Of a DNA stretch of 64,000 bases, positions 25,301-35,008 are shown piece after piece. The stretch lies in assembly GCF_949628215.1 (NCBI RefSeq), contig NW_027441107.1, positions 248,001-312,000 on the forward strand. The letters run 5' to 3'. This DNA is from Phalacrocorax aristotelis. Its lineage: Eukaryota > Chordata > Aves > Suliformes > Phalacrocoracidae. Position 1 is the first letter of the stretch; each line of letters opens with the position of its first letter. Position numbers and translations under genes: made by a program. The notes beneath the pieces were generated by a model. It did not search any database, was not told where the DNA came from, and saw nothing but the letters and a program-made list of their open reading frames with translations.

Positions 25301-25443
25301 ACTACACCTCCCGGCATGCTCTGCGCCACAACACGGCCGCCCGGCAGCCGCGCGCCGCAAGGACTACACCTCCCGGCACGCTCTGCGGCACAACACGGCT
25401 GCACGGCCAGCCGGCAGGCGCACCACCACAGCTCCCGGCACGC
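25301..25443. promoter_or_regulatory. Tandem ZNF143/THAP11-like motifs (2 copies plus a partial)
   Basis: ACTACACCTCCCGGCATGC at 25301-25319 and ACTACACCTCCCGGCACGC at 25363-25381, 62 bp apart, then a degenerate CACAGCTCCCGGCACGC at 25427-25443. They match the known ZNF143 (Staf)/THAP11 promoter element, ACTACAAnTCCCAGnATGC, at most positions. This element is typical of vertebrate CpG-island promoters. Confidence 0.6.
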
Positions 25444-26062
25444 CGCCAGCCCGCCCTCCCCGCTCTCGGACCCTGCGGGCCACCGTCCCTCCCGCCGATG
25501 CACCCGGAAGCCCCACCGAGCCCCTCAGCACAGCCTCCCTCTCCCCACCGCCCGCTCCGACCCGGCGCTGCCCCGCCGCAGCCCTCCTCGGGGCTTGACC
25601 CGGGACGCAGCGCTCCACCACCCAGCCCCCGCTCACCTCCTCCCTCGCTACAGTCGCAGCCCGCTGACGCTCGGCCACAGCTCCGCTCCGCCCTCGGCTC
25701 ACACTGGCCCCCCGGAGCCGGGCACCACCCCTTTTCCAGGGAGGAGCCGGCACCATCAGCCCCACCGCCCGCACCTGGGGCTCCTCCATCCAGACCCCGC
25801 CATCAGCTGAGGCGCAGCAGCAACGGGGGGCGCCCTCCCCTCACCCCCACAGTGCACCACCTCCTCCCCTGGGCTCCATCACAGCCCCTTGCCCCACGCA
25901 AAGGCAGCGCAAACGCAGCCCTGAGGGCAAAGGAGAGGGCAGGTGTTTGTGCAGGCGCGCACGTAACAAGTCCCAGGAGCCATTCGTGGGTCAGGGTCCC
26001 CAACGCTCCCCCCCTGCCCCAAGGCCACCTCGGCCGCCGTTGCCGCAGCCGCACGGAGCTGG

Positions 26063-26654
26063 TGTTGGCTGCGATAGTGCTCATTTTCTCCACAGTAGCT
26101 AGGAAGGGATACGTTTTGGATTTATGCTCAAAACACCGTTAATAATGTAGAGATGTTTTGGTTCTTGCTGAGCACTGCTTCCACAGTCAGGGCCTCTTCT
26201 GGTTCTCTCAGTGCCCCACCAGCAGGTAGGCTGGGAGAGGACACAGCTGGGAAAGCTTTCCCAGCTAACTGACCAAAGGGATATTCCATACCATTTGACA
26301 TCATGCTCAGCACACGCAGCTGGGGGAAGAAGGGGGAGTCCTTGGGGGGGGGGGGGGGGGGGGGGGGGAGGGAGGGCGGGGGCTACGGCATTTCTCTCCC
26401 TAAGTAACCATTACACATGACAGAGCCCTGCTTTCCCAGAGGTGGCTCAACACCTGCCCGCCGAAAAGGAGGAGTGAATTAATTCCTTGCTTTGCTTCCA
26501 CGCACAGCTTTTGCTTTACCTATTAAACAGCCTTGATCTCAACCCATGATTTTTCTCACTCTTACCCTTCCAGCTCTCTCCCCCAGCCCACTGAGGGTGG
26601 AGTGAGCAAGCAGCTCCCTGGTGCAGAGTTGCCAGCTGGGGCTAAGCCACGGCA
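26063..26654 (+). mobile_element. LTR-1, near-complete solo-type LTR (left flank)
   Basis: Near-complete avian ERV LTR of about 590 bp. It starts near TGTTGGCTGCGATAG and includes GTGCTCATTTTCTCCAC, GGGAGAGGACACAGCTGGG, ACCAAAGGGATATTCC and GACATCATGCTCAGCAC, a purine-rich run, then ATTAAA near 26521-26526 and the terminal CA. I recognise this arrangement from many bird genomes but cannot name the family safely. No primer-binding site or gag/pol sequence follows, and I see no clear target-site duplication. A run of 25 G (26344-26368) and a GGAGGGAGGGCGGGG tract enlarge this copy relative to the one at 57938. Confidence 0.85.
26344..26368 (+). repeat. Poly-G tract (25 G)
   Basis: A homopolymer of 25 G followed by AGGGAGGGCGGGGG inside the left full LTR-1. 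The paralogous place (near 58215) has only GGGGG. It may be a true expansion or a sequencing or assembly artefact. Confidence 0.8.
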
Positions 26655-28446
26655 CGCGCTTGTCCCGGTTTGGCAGGGAACGGACCGTCCGTCGCCTGGC
26701 TCCTGGGGCGACGGGCTGCTGGGCAGAGGGGGAGGCCACCAAAGGTGAGGAGCAGGGCACGGGACAGTAGGAAGAGAGAAGAGAAGAGCGGCATCCGGCT
26801 GGACGGGGCGGGGGGGGACGTGTGTGCGTGTAGTGAGAAGGCACGAGGCAGGGAACAGGACGGCCAGAGAAGGACAGGGAGCCTGACGGAGGTGGAGATA
26901 AAAGCAGCAGAGAGAGGGGAAGAGAGGCAGCAGAAAGAGGGAAGAGCAGGACACAGACCAACAAAGAAGGAAGAGGAGCAGGCTGGAGACGCACAAAGAA
27001 CCTGGGGCAGGCAGCACGACAGCGAGGGAGGAAAGAAGAATAGGGGCAGGAAGCTGGACCGAGCGCGATGGAGAAAGACAAGATAAGCGACAAGAACAGG
27101 GCAGAAAGGGAAGAATGAAGCCACGGGGACAGGGAGCCGAGACAGCCAACGACGGAGGGAAGGGGCCGGGGAGGGAACACCACAAAACAAACCACGGGGC
27201 TACGTGGTACAGAGCACGAGAAGGCAGAGAATTAAGAATTAGGGACAGGGAGCCAGAAAAACAACAACAAAACAACACCCAAAACAAAGGGAGATGGGGA
27301 GCAAAAGGAATCGCAATGCGTACAGAAAGAAGAGAGAAACAATTCTAAAAGAGGGTCACGGGGAAGCCAGAGACAGCAAGATGGAGAAAGGACAAAAGCT
27401 ACAGGCTACAGGGCAGAGAGGGAAGAATTAATGGATAGACACAGAGAGCTGGGCAGAAAGAGGTGGAGAAAGGCTGACGATCACACGGCCAACAGGGAAG
27501 AGAGAAGAGAGGGAGGAATTTTAAAAACAGGGGCAAGAAGCCAGAGAGAGGGAAAGAGAGGCAACATTAAAATGGGGACAAGCCACAGGGCGGCGAGGAG
27601 GGAACCGATGAATAAGAACAGGAGACCAAAGAGAACACAACGTAGAATGGAAAAAAGGAACAGCGGCCCAACAGGGAAGGAGGAATTAAAGATCAGGCAC
27701 TGGGAGGCAGACAGAGACACATGAAGAAACAAGTGGGAAAAAAAAAAACAAAAACCAAAAACACAACAACAGCAACGGGCTACAAAGACAGAGAGAGAGG
27801 GAAGAAAGAAAACATAGCAGCAAGGAGCTGGACAGAGAGAGATGAGGACAAACAAATAGCACGGGTCTACGTGACAGAGAACGTGGAATTAGAACACAGA
27901 GAGAGGGAGCCGGACAGAGAGAGAGGCCGAGAGAAACATCTAGACGGGCTACAGCGGGCAGAGGCAGGAATTAAAACCTAGGGACAGGGAGCTGGACAGA
28001 GAGAGACGGAGATCACAGGGAACAGCGGTGGCTGCAGGAAGAACAGGAATCCACAAATAGGGAAAGGGAGCTCGACAGAGAAGAACTCAGAAAGGCAAGA
28101 ACAGTAGCAGGGTACAGAGCAGACGAATTAAAAAGCGCGGCGGGAGCGTTGAGGCAGACAGAGAGATTAAGAAAAAAGCCACGGGCTACGTGGCAAAGCA
28201 GGAGGAATTCAGAAACGGGGATGGCAACCAAGGGAGAGTGAGCTGGTGAAGGACAACGGGCATTCCAAGTGAGGGACGGGGAGCTGGGAAAAGCGAGGCA
28301 GAGAAAAACAGAATCACAGAGAGAATCAAACAAAGCCAAAAAAGAAGAAACTGAACAACAGGAACAGGTGTAACCAAAGCGATGAAATCAACCAACCAGA
28401 GACGGTGTTCCATTACGGGAACGTGGAGCGTACGAATCGGTGTGTC

Positions 28447-28925
28447 TGTCGATCTGCATTTTAGTCACTAGGCGATCGTTAATGTCAACAGAACAACAGA
28501 CAACGTGCTTCTGTCAGAAAAGGACGACAAAACGCGGTTTCGTGGAGCGGACTGAGAAAACTAGCCAAGAAGGTAAAAAGGTAATTCCGGCAGGGGGAGA
28601 TCACGACCACCGACTCACAGACCACCACCAACCCAAGTAATACCACCTACTCAGAAGAGAACAACGGAAGAGGACAACCGAGCCTGCGCAGCGATTTACA
28701 TACGGAACGAGCAAGTTTGTACCGATCAGCAGACAGGGCAATAATGAATATATATGAATACGTAAAATTTTGATCTACAAATTGTACGGGAAAGGTGTGT
28801 GAGGTACGCACGCCAGGAGGAGCGATCCCCCGTGCATCCGGCGCCGTGAATAAAGAATGCCTGCTCTTTAATACTAAATTGGCGTTGAGGAGTCGTTTCC
28901 GATTTTACCGCGTTTTTCGGTAACA
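28447..28925 (+). mobile_element. LTR-2, longest copy (U9)
   Basis: About 479 bp. Between ACCACCACC and GAGCCTGCGCAG it retains roughly 60 bp (about 28622-28680, with AAGTAATACCACCTACTC and AACAACGGAAGAGGACAAC) absent from all array copies. It lacks the GACTGCCAAGATTAACAGCC stretch of array copies. I read the retained part as ancestral LTR sequence lost in the array founder by deletion between short repeats. Confidence 0.78.
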
Positions 28926-29258
28926 CAGGGAGTCAGACCAAGAGGGCCAGAGAAAGACAAAATACCGACAGGCTACAGGACAGAGCAGGAGGAATAAAAA
29001 AACGGAGCCAGAGCCAGGCAGAGAGAGGCGGAGAAAGAAAAAGGAGCCACAGGCTACAGGACAGAGAGAGGGAGGACTGAAAAAGACGGGGAGGCAGGGA
29101 GCCACTCAGAGCGAGATGGAGAAAGAAGGTGCGGGGGGGGCCCAAAAGAAAAAATAAAATTTTGCAGCAGGTAAGGAAAGAGAGGGGGCCGGGGGAGAGA
29201 CAGGGAGGGCCCAGGACGCACAAGAGAGGCAACGGGGCCCCACTGGCCCAGGACTCAC

Positions 29259-29368
29259 CGCGACTCTCGCTCTCAGCGCTGCTGGCACAATTTAGCCGTT
29301 CACATGCTTCTTTCCCCTCCTCTCCTCCCTGCCTCTTCTGCAGCTCCAGACTCTAGGCCGACCTCCAC
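29259..29368 (-). other. Minus-strand exon-like segment ('exon 3') in U9
   Basis: Acceptor CATGTGTTCTCTTCAG and donor GCG|GTGAGTCC are kept. The frame upstream runs into diverged flank (minus 29300-29710, 136 codons), because a deletion has removed 'exon 2'. Confidence 0.35.
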
Positions 29369-29445
29369 CTGAAGAGAACACATGGGTGTCTTACAGCTCT
29401 TACGAGATGAGGCTTCCTCGGCACGTAGCCTAGCTCGCTCGTGCT

Positions 29446-29615
29446 GGAGCTGGGAGCAGGCGCACTGGGCAAGGGGGGCCAGGGGAGGCTGAGGGGGAGC
29501 TCTGGTGAGCTGGAGAGTCGGCCATCTTCTGCACCCTGGGCAGTGGGAAAAGGTCATCATCCTCCTCCTCCTTTCCTTCTTCCCTTCTATCAGCTCCCGA
29601 GTAACTCCTAGGGCT
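29446..29615 (+). repeat. Diverged flank fragment
   Basis: Homologous to about 24963-25118 of the left flank (CTGGGAGCAGGCGCACTGGG, GGCCATCTTCTGCACCCTGG, TTCCCTTCTATCAGCTCCC), with many substitutions and an expanded CATCATCCTCCTCCTCC stretch. The donor corresponding to 25122 is altered: plus strand GAGTAACTCC instead of GGAACTCACC. This is an older or faster-diverging paralogue. Confidence 0.75.
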
Positions 29616-29931
29616 GCCCTCACCCACTCGCCTTTAGCATACCAGAAGCCTGCCTCGGCGGGTCGTTTGAAGCTTCCCATCCCACCAGCCCCAGTAGTGC
29701 AGGCACACAAAGAGACACCCCTGCACCCACCAAAGGCGCTCGCTCACCTCGCCGGCAGCCCTAGGCCTCACCCGACACAGGGAATCGTGTCCGACACACC
29801 ACCACGCTGCAGCAGGAGCGGAGGAGGCCTTTCCTTACCAGGAAGCAGCAACGAGCACGGCGGCATCACCTCGCAGGCACCGCAGCATCGCAGGGCTGTT
29901 ACCTGCGGAGAGAGCAATGGGGATCACAGGG
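29616..29931. other. Unassigned spacer
   Basis: GC-rich unique sequence without a recognisable gene or repeat. On the minus strand CTCCGCAG|GTAACAGC near 29900 resembles a splice donor. Confidence 0.4.
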
Positions 29932-29993
29932 ACGCCACCGCGCGTGCGCGGCTCCCGGGCTCAGTACCCAATTCTGGTCGCTGGGCAGCAGCA
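29932..29993 (+). repeat. Single diverged 77-bp minisatellite unit
   Basis: ACGCCACCGCGCGTGCGCGG, then CAGTACCC, CTGGTCGCTGGGCAGCAGCA. This matches one unit of the 42-44 kb minisatellite (CGCCACTGCGCATGCGCGG, CAGTACCC, GATCGCACGGTGGCAGCAG). It lies directly left of R2 copy 1, as the large array lies left of R2 copy 2. Confidence 0.65.
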
Positions 29994-30044
29994 TTATCTG
30001 AATTACTCTTCTCGATTAATACCATCCAGAAACCATAACTTGGC

Positions 30045-30775
30045 TGCATCCACAGAGCTTCTATTCCTCTGCACCTTTCCCCCTTGCAGCCCCAGCAGCA
30101 CCATTCATTGCCTCTGCACCAAACAGCAAAGCGTCTCGAGCATTTGTCCTTTCCTCTCGACCGCTTAAAAACGTCTGGTGCTTGCTACTGTCCATGCCAC
30201 TGCCCCCCGCATGCCCGAGGGAGGAGAAGCAGCACAGCAAACCTGGGGAACAAGGTTGGGTTCCCCACCCCCGCAGAATAAGCCCCAGGAACTGCTGGTA
30301 GGCATGTGGCATCAGGGTTGTGATAGGGTTTTGTTTTGGTTTTCTTTTTTTCCCCGCCTTCTTTACATAATGTAATAATTGGGGTTGCTTTTCCAAACTA
30401 CTGAGTTCTGTGGGGACTTTTTGTGCTTTTACCCTACAAAAAATGGTCATTTTCACTTTCGGTTTTGTGCATGAGAATGGTTGGTGGGTGCTTTTAGGTG
30501 GTTGTTCCTTCCCCACCACCACCCTTTTTTTCCTTTCCAGCTGCACAAATCCAGCTGGAGTTGGCTTTCCCAGAAGCCCCAAGTTGTTTTCTTTCCACCA
30601 GAATTCTTTCTGTTTTTTCACCCCCCATTGCAGACCCAGAGTAAGGGGTTTGAGGTATTTTTGTGCCCAGGCAGCAGCTCCCAGGCTGCATAAGCAGCCC
30701 CACAGGGGGAAGTCCCCGTTTGAGGGAATCGGCCCCAAATTGGGATGGGAAAGTGAAGAGAAGGAGAAAAAACCC
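30045..30775 (+). repeat. R2 low-copy repeat, copy 1
   Basis: About 730 bp homologous to 44005-44300 plus 45055-45440. Shared landmarks are TCTGCACCTTTCCCCC/TCTGCACCTTCCCCAC, CCTCGAGCATTT, GGGAGGAGAAGCAGCAC, TGTGCATGAGAATGGTT, CACCCCCCATTGCAGACCCA and GGGAATCGGCCCCAAAT. The copies are diverged, and function is unknown. A plus-strand acceptor-like TTTTTTCCTTTCCAG lies near 30526-30540. Confidence 0.8.
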
Positions 30776-30836
30776 TGAATAACCTGAAAAAGAACACCTA
30801 CTCCAGCCCACCAAGCACCGGTCACCTTGCCTGACT

Positions 30837-30872
30837 CACCTCCAGGGCCCAGATCACGCTCGGCTCATCGCT
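30837..30872 (-). other. Minus-strand exon-like segment
   Basis: Minus strand: a T-rich tract followed by TGTGATCCGAG, a short segment, then GGGCCCTGGAG|GTGAGTCAGG, a near-perfect donor. It is next to the R3 exon-like module on the same strand. The exact acceptor is uncertain. Confidence 0.25.
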
Positions 30873-30929
30873 TAGCACCCTCGGATCACAAAAAAAAAAA
30901 AAGAGTAAAACCCATAATGGAGCCCTATA

Positions 30930-31195
30930 GCCATCAGTCACATCTTCCCTCCAGTACTACACAGACTCACCTTCTTACAGCGCTCCCCTGGGCCCTCCTC
31001 CGTTGCCCTGCACGACTCATCCATCTGCACCTGGAAAAACAGCGTTACTGAACAAGTCACCTGGAGGCACAGCAACAGCTTAACCATTCCACAGCTCTTG
31101 TGCCCACGTAGGAATACCGTCTAGAGCCCAACTACAGCCTGCCGTTAAAGGAAATGCATTAAATCAAACGTTAAGCCCTCGCACGTGCAAGCCGG
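30930..31195 (-). repeat. R3 low-copy repeat, copy 1 (with 60-nt exon-like module)
   Basis: Homologous to 49115-49380 and 50155-50440 (GTCACATCTTCCCTC, CCCTGCACGACTC, CAAGTCACCTGG, GCACAGCAACAGCTTAAC, CCATTAAAGG-like, CGCACGTGCAAGC). On the minus strand it contains the best-formed exon of the window: acceptor CTGTTTTTCCAG, a 60-nt open segment (30971-31030, 20 codons, acidic) and donor AAG|GTGAGTCTG. Confidence 0.6.
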
Positions 31196-32555
31196 AACAG
31201 CAAAAACACCGCACGCTCGCGCACCCAGGGCGCAGCCCGACGGAGGTCCACGCGCACCTCGCCGGTTTGATGCAGAGCCACCCAGCATCCCTGCGAGCAC
31301 AGCTGCAGGCGCAACAGCAGTTTCACCTACACCCATCTCGGCGCGCAGCGCTTCTGAAGCTTTAAGCTGAAAGCCCTACCTTGACGCTTGGCCACACTAG
31401 AAGCGAGCCGTAGCTAGAACTCCACAGAAACACAGCAACACAAATTGCGCACCCACAGCGGCGACAGCTTCGCAGCTATTTAGACCTGGAACAACAGAGA
31501 AAAGTAAAACAGCTTCATCACCCGCACAGGAAAAGCGGCAGACGGAGACAAAGGGTCAGCATTCATAGCCCTTACAGAACACAGGCGTTCTCTCTCCTTC
31601 CATTCCTAAACCCATCTCTTAGGTCTAAATATCGCAGCCCTGCTGTGGCAATAGCGAGAGCAGGGAACAAGAGCCCTGCCGCCGGCCGTTTGTGCGGCAG
31701 GACACAAAAACAGAGGGACATGTTTTGCCACGCACAACCCTGAATCTCCTGAAAATTTATGTTTACTAAAAATAGCCATTGGGAACATATTCCCAAAAAC
31801 ATTCGGCAATAAAACTTTTGTGTTTGACACCCGCACATTTTTTGGGAACTTGCTATTTGCTTCCTGGTTTTGCTGGTCTTCCCTCAGAAGTTCTACCTGC
31901 AGCCAAGTTATTCATTCCTACCCGCCCGACCGGTTCAAGCATTCACCTTCCTGGTATTACCAGCACATTGACACAGGCGAGCAACTTAACTGCTCTTCTA
32001 AAACTATCCAAATGACAATTACAGCCCTGAAAGAGGAGTGGAAGAGAAGAAAAGGAGAGATCAGGCAGCAAAAGTGCTCTGCAGGCTGCTGCCGGCCAAC
32101 ACTGCACTCTTTTGTTAAAGCCACCCCGCCCCCCCAAACGCAACCAAAAAAACCCCATGACTGTGGAATGCGTTTTTTTTCTTTTCAGTAGTCCTTTTGG
32201 AGCTCATCCCTGTCTCAGCATCTTGTCTTGTCAGAGCATGAAGTGCAGATGATCTGTATCCCGATGACATTTGCATGGGATGAATACATTTTCAGAAATA
32301 GACCAGATCCGTGAGACTCCTGTCACCTTTGTGGTTTTAACAATCGTAACTCAATTTTATTGACTGACACACTTATGAGAAAACTAATTAACTTTGAAAC
32401 TTAGCCTCTCCTCGGGGAAAAAACATGTTAGACACCAAGTGAAACCGATTCAGAGCTCCGAACCACGATGGAGCCGACAGAGCTGTTGTGACTTAGTTTG
32501 TATGATTAATTAATTGGTTAATAACTATTCTAAGCAGCGCAGAAAGAAGAGCTGG
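31196..32555. other. Unassigned spacer
   Basis: No gene recognised. A minus-strand acceptor CTCTGTTGTTCCAG|GTC near 31480 and donor CAAG|GTAGGG near 31380 could bound a small exon with stops in frame. 32150-32550 is AT-richer (TTAATTAATTGGTTAATAAC near 32508). Confidence 0.4.
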
Positions 32556-33099
32556 ACCCAAAGAGGGTGCGCTGCGCTGGATCCAAAAAGCACCCTTCCT
32601 CCAGAGACCCGCCTCAGGTGGCGAGTTCGCTCTGGTGCATGCCGGCCTCCCGAACTTCGGGGTCCGATGTGACCGGACCCCCACCTCCGGGGAGGGTCCT
32701 CGTACCCTGCCCAACCCCTGCTTTCCCCTGCAGCCCCCAATGCCCCCACCCCCCAGCCTGCACAAGCAGCCAAACCGGCTGCTGCTTTTGGCCCCCAAAC
32801 CAGCTCACTTTGGGACCGGTTCTGAGCCAAAAAGCCCAGCTGCTGAGCCTGTTCTCAAGTCCCAAAAATGCAGCACTTGACCTCTGCTCCTCAGCCCAAA
32901 ACCACACCACTTAGTCCCCTCGCTCAGGCCCTCAAAACGCACGACTCGATCTGTTTCAGGGCCCCGGCATCAGCCACAGGAGCCTGCTCTCAAGGCCCAG
33001 GAACAGAAGAGCTGTGCTCTCCCCGTTCAGGGACCAAACCAGCTGAGCCTGGCTGCGTCCCGGCCCCCTCCGCAGTCCCCACGGGCAACGCTCAGGGGC
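32556..33099. other. C-rich spacer with weak internal repetition
   Basis: Phrases such as CCCAAAACCA, CCAGCTCACTTTGGG, GCCCAGCTGCTGAGCCTG and CTCTGCTCCTCAGCCC recur irregularly, suggesting a decayed minisatellite of roughly 35-45 bp. No gene seen. Confidence 0.35.
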
Positions 33100-34140
33100 G
33101 CGGAGAGCGCAGCCACCCCACAGCCCTGCACCCCCACGGCCCACGCGGGCACTGTCGGGGAGGCCTTGGGAACTGAACTGCGCGGGCCCGGCCCCGCACC
33201 CCGGCGGGGCAGCCCAGCGCCGGCCCGGCAGCGCTTTCTTCCTGCTCTCGCAGGCCGCGTTTCCCCGGCAGCGCCGGGCCCGCACCCCAACCCCACAGGG
33301 GGCCGGGCCCAGCCCGCCTCCAGCAAACCGCGGCGGCAGCAGCCAGGGTCCTTGCCTGCCTCGCGGGCAAGGGGGGACCCGCCCGGCACCACAGGAGCCC
33401 CCGCCGGGGTCGCCGCCGCCGCCCGACCCCGACGAGGAGCAGCCGAGAGCCGGGTGGGGCTGCCCCTACTTCCCCACGGCCGGGCACGGGCTCGGCCCCA
33501 AAACACAACCACCGACCCACGAAAGCGCTCGGCCCGGGGCCACTGCTGCCCGCAACCCCCCCCCGGGGACTCCGCGGACCGGGAGACCCCACAGCCGAAA
33601 CACGCCGACCCACAGCGCGCCCGGCCACGCGGCTCCTCACCTGCCCCCCGGCGCGGCTCCGGCTGCCCCACGGCCCGGCACGGAGCCGAACCCGGCCACC
33701 GGACCATCCGCCGCCCCCCCAACGCTCCGGGACGGTTCTCGTCCCTTTTCGCTCTGACGCCTCGAGCCGAGCCGGCCCCGCTCCTCCGAGCTACCGGCGG
33801 TGCCCGCTCGGCTGCTCGGGGCCAGGCCCTGTTCTCGCCCAGCCGCGAGAAGCCGCTCCGGGGTCTCCTCGGTGCGTCCAGGCCCGTGCCGTGCCGGAGC
33901 GGGGAGAGCCGGGTACGAGCGCGGAGCCCTGGGGCAGGGGTTGCCCCAGTGCCGCCGACTGTGTGGGGGTGTGTCGTCGTCCCCCGCCCCACGCGGGGGG
34001 CGCACACACGGTACACCCGCGGGGCAGGGGCATCCCCGGGGAGCCGTGCAGCCGGGCTGCGCCGTAGGAGGGAAGGGTGATGTTGGTTTCCCATTTTCCC
34101 CGCAGCCTGATCCTCCCCCTCCCCCGTACTGAGTCGCCCC
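33100..34140 (-). promoter_or_regulatory. CpG island with minus-strand splice donor
   Basis: About 1 kb, very CpG-rich. On the minus strand a GC-rich segment ends in GGGGGGCAG|GTGAGGAGC (exon side at 33641), a consensus donor. This fits a first exon transcribed leftwards towards the exon-like segments at 29-31.5 kb. Downstream of the donor the intron remains GC-rich. No known promoter protein gene is recognisable; the long minus frames (33027-34208, 33637-34479) look compositional. Confidence 0.5.
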
Positions 34141-35008
34141 CCCCCCGCCCACCCCTTCCCGCGCGTTACAGCCCGCGAAAAAGCTTTTAACAACCCGATC
34201 AACAACACTCCCTTTATCCCTCTTCCAGCAGCAGCAGCGAGAGATTAAGCCAACTGCAGCACAGAGGAAGAAGGCAAGGAGAGCCTTTTCAAGCAAGGGC
34301 AGGACAAAAATGCACGGCGTGGACAGGCACAGGAGAGGCTGCATTATCTGGAAAGCACAACACCTCCCCAACGGCAGAAAATAAGGAACGAATCGTTTCC
34401 AAGGAGCTGCAGCAGACGAATCACCTTTTTCTTTATTGCTCTCCTGCCCTTTGTTATCCAAAGCGATAGGCTTCACCACCGGGCAGAAAATATCTGCCTA
34501 GATTTACACGGACAACCAGAAACAATCAAGCCACCCAGGAAAAAGTTCACAGCAGAGGTATAACACATCAGCAGCTAAAACATTTGTTACGCAGGCACAA
34601 CTAGGCACTAAACAAAGGCTTTCCAACACTGGAGGTCTAGAACAGGTAGACATTAGCACAGAAGCACAAGGGGCTCTGTCACCCTGCACAAATCTCCCCG
34701 TGCCTACACACGCACACGTTCAGAAGTTAGTTATCAGAAAACGCCCAACTGAGCCATTTGCCACAGTCACCAGACTCACGACGTGATAACACGACATGAC
34801 ACACGAGGTGGGCTCAGAGTTTTAAGGCAAAAATACCTCCCCCGCCCCCCACCCGAGATCTTTCAGGCTCCAGACCTGCCATCTCCCCGCACCAAACCTA
34901 CCCGGCCAAAGGGTTTCAGGTGGCCCAAAACACAGTACACAGAAAATAGACGGGGAAAGCCCTACATTGTGCAAAAGCGAACGATGCCCGACCAGGGCTT
35001 CTCTGCGG
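34141..35008. other. Unassigned spacer between CpG island and minisatellite
   Basis: Ordinary-composition unique DNA. A plus-strand acceptor-like CCCTCTTCCAG lies near 34221-34231. The minus frame from 34479 has a hydrophobic stretch, but nothing recognisable. Confidence 0.35.

Larger units (their letters stand above)
24389..26062. promoter_or_regulatory. CpG-island flank of the left long unit
   Basis: About 1.67 kb of GC- and CpG-rich single-function-looking DNA between the unit tail and LTR-1. It contains a CACGTG E-box (25269-25274), tandem ZNF143/THAP11-like motifs (25301-25381), and a minus-strand splice donor at 25122/25121. The copy at 56070-57937 is nearly identical except for repeat number. 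The part right of the motifs (25450-26050) is C-rich and lacks recognisable elements. The architecture fits a TATA-less, possibly bidirectional promoter. Long frames here, such as plus 24357-25598, are CpG-rich artefacts in my judgement. Confidence 0.6.
21485..26421 (+). repeat. Long macrosatellite unit U8 (array-terminal, 4.9 kb)
   Basis: The left two-thirds (to about 23500) is ordinary type B. From about 23500-23560 rightwards the variants switch to those of U9 (CTGAGAAAACTAG, GACCAAGAGGGCC, AGACAAAATACC), LTR-2 has an internal deletion near 23630, and after position 24388 the unit continues into a 1.67-kb flank and a complete LTR-1 instead of jumping to the LTR-1 interior. U8 therefore looks like a recombinant between an array unit and an ancestral long unit, and marks the edge of the array. 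Confidence 0.9.
26422..29445 (+). repeat. Macrosatellite unit U9 (type A, solitary)
   Basis: One type-A unit directly after the flank and LTR-1 of U8. It keeps the 22-bp type-A segment (near 26930) and an LTR-2 with a segment missing from array copies. It ends near 29440, where CTCGCTCGTGC joins CTGGGAGCAGGCGCAC, a diverged piece of flank. The 110-nt exon-like segment is at 29259-29368, minus strand. Beyond it no further units occur for 26 kb. Confidence 0.93.

Noticed and set aside
24357-25598. Plus-strand 413-codon frame in the flank, and its 549-codon counterpart at 56038-57687
   Set aside because: CpG-island composition with open opposite-strand frames; the length difference comes from the 62-bp repeat and other indels, and 62 is not a multiple of 3.
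26655-26760. Possible retroviral primer-binding site and internal region after LTR-1
   Set aside because: The sequence after the terminal CA matches no tRNA 3' end I recognise and leads straight into purine-rich subrepeats; no gag, pol or env frames occur.
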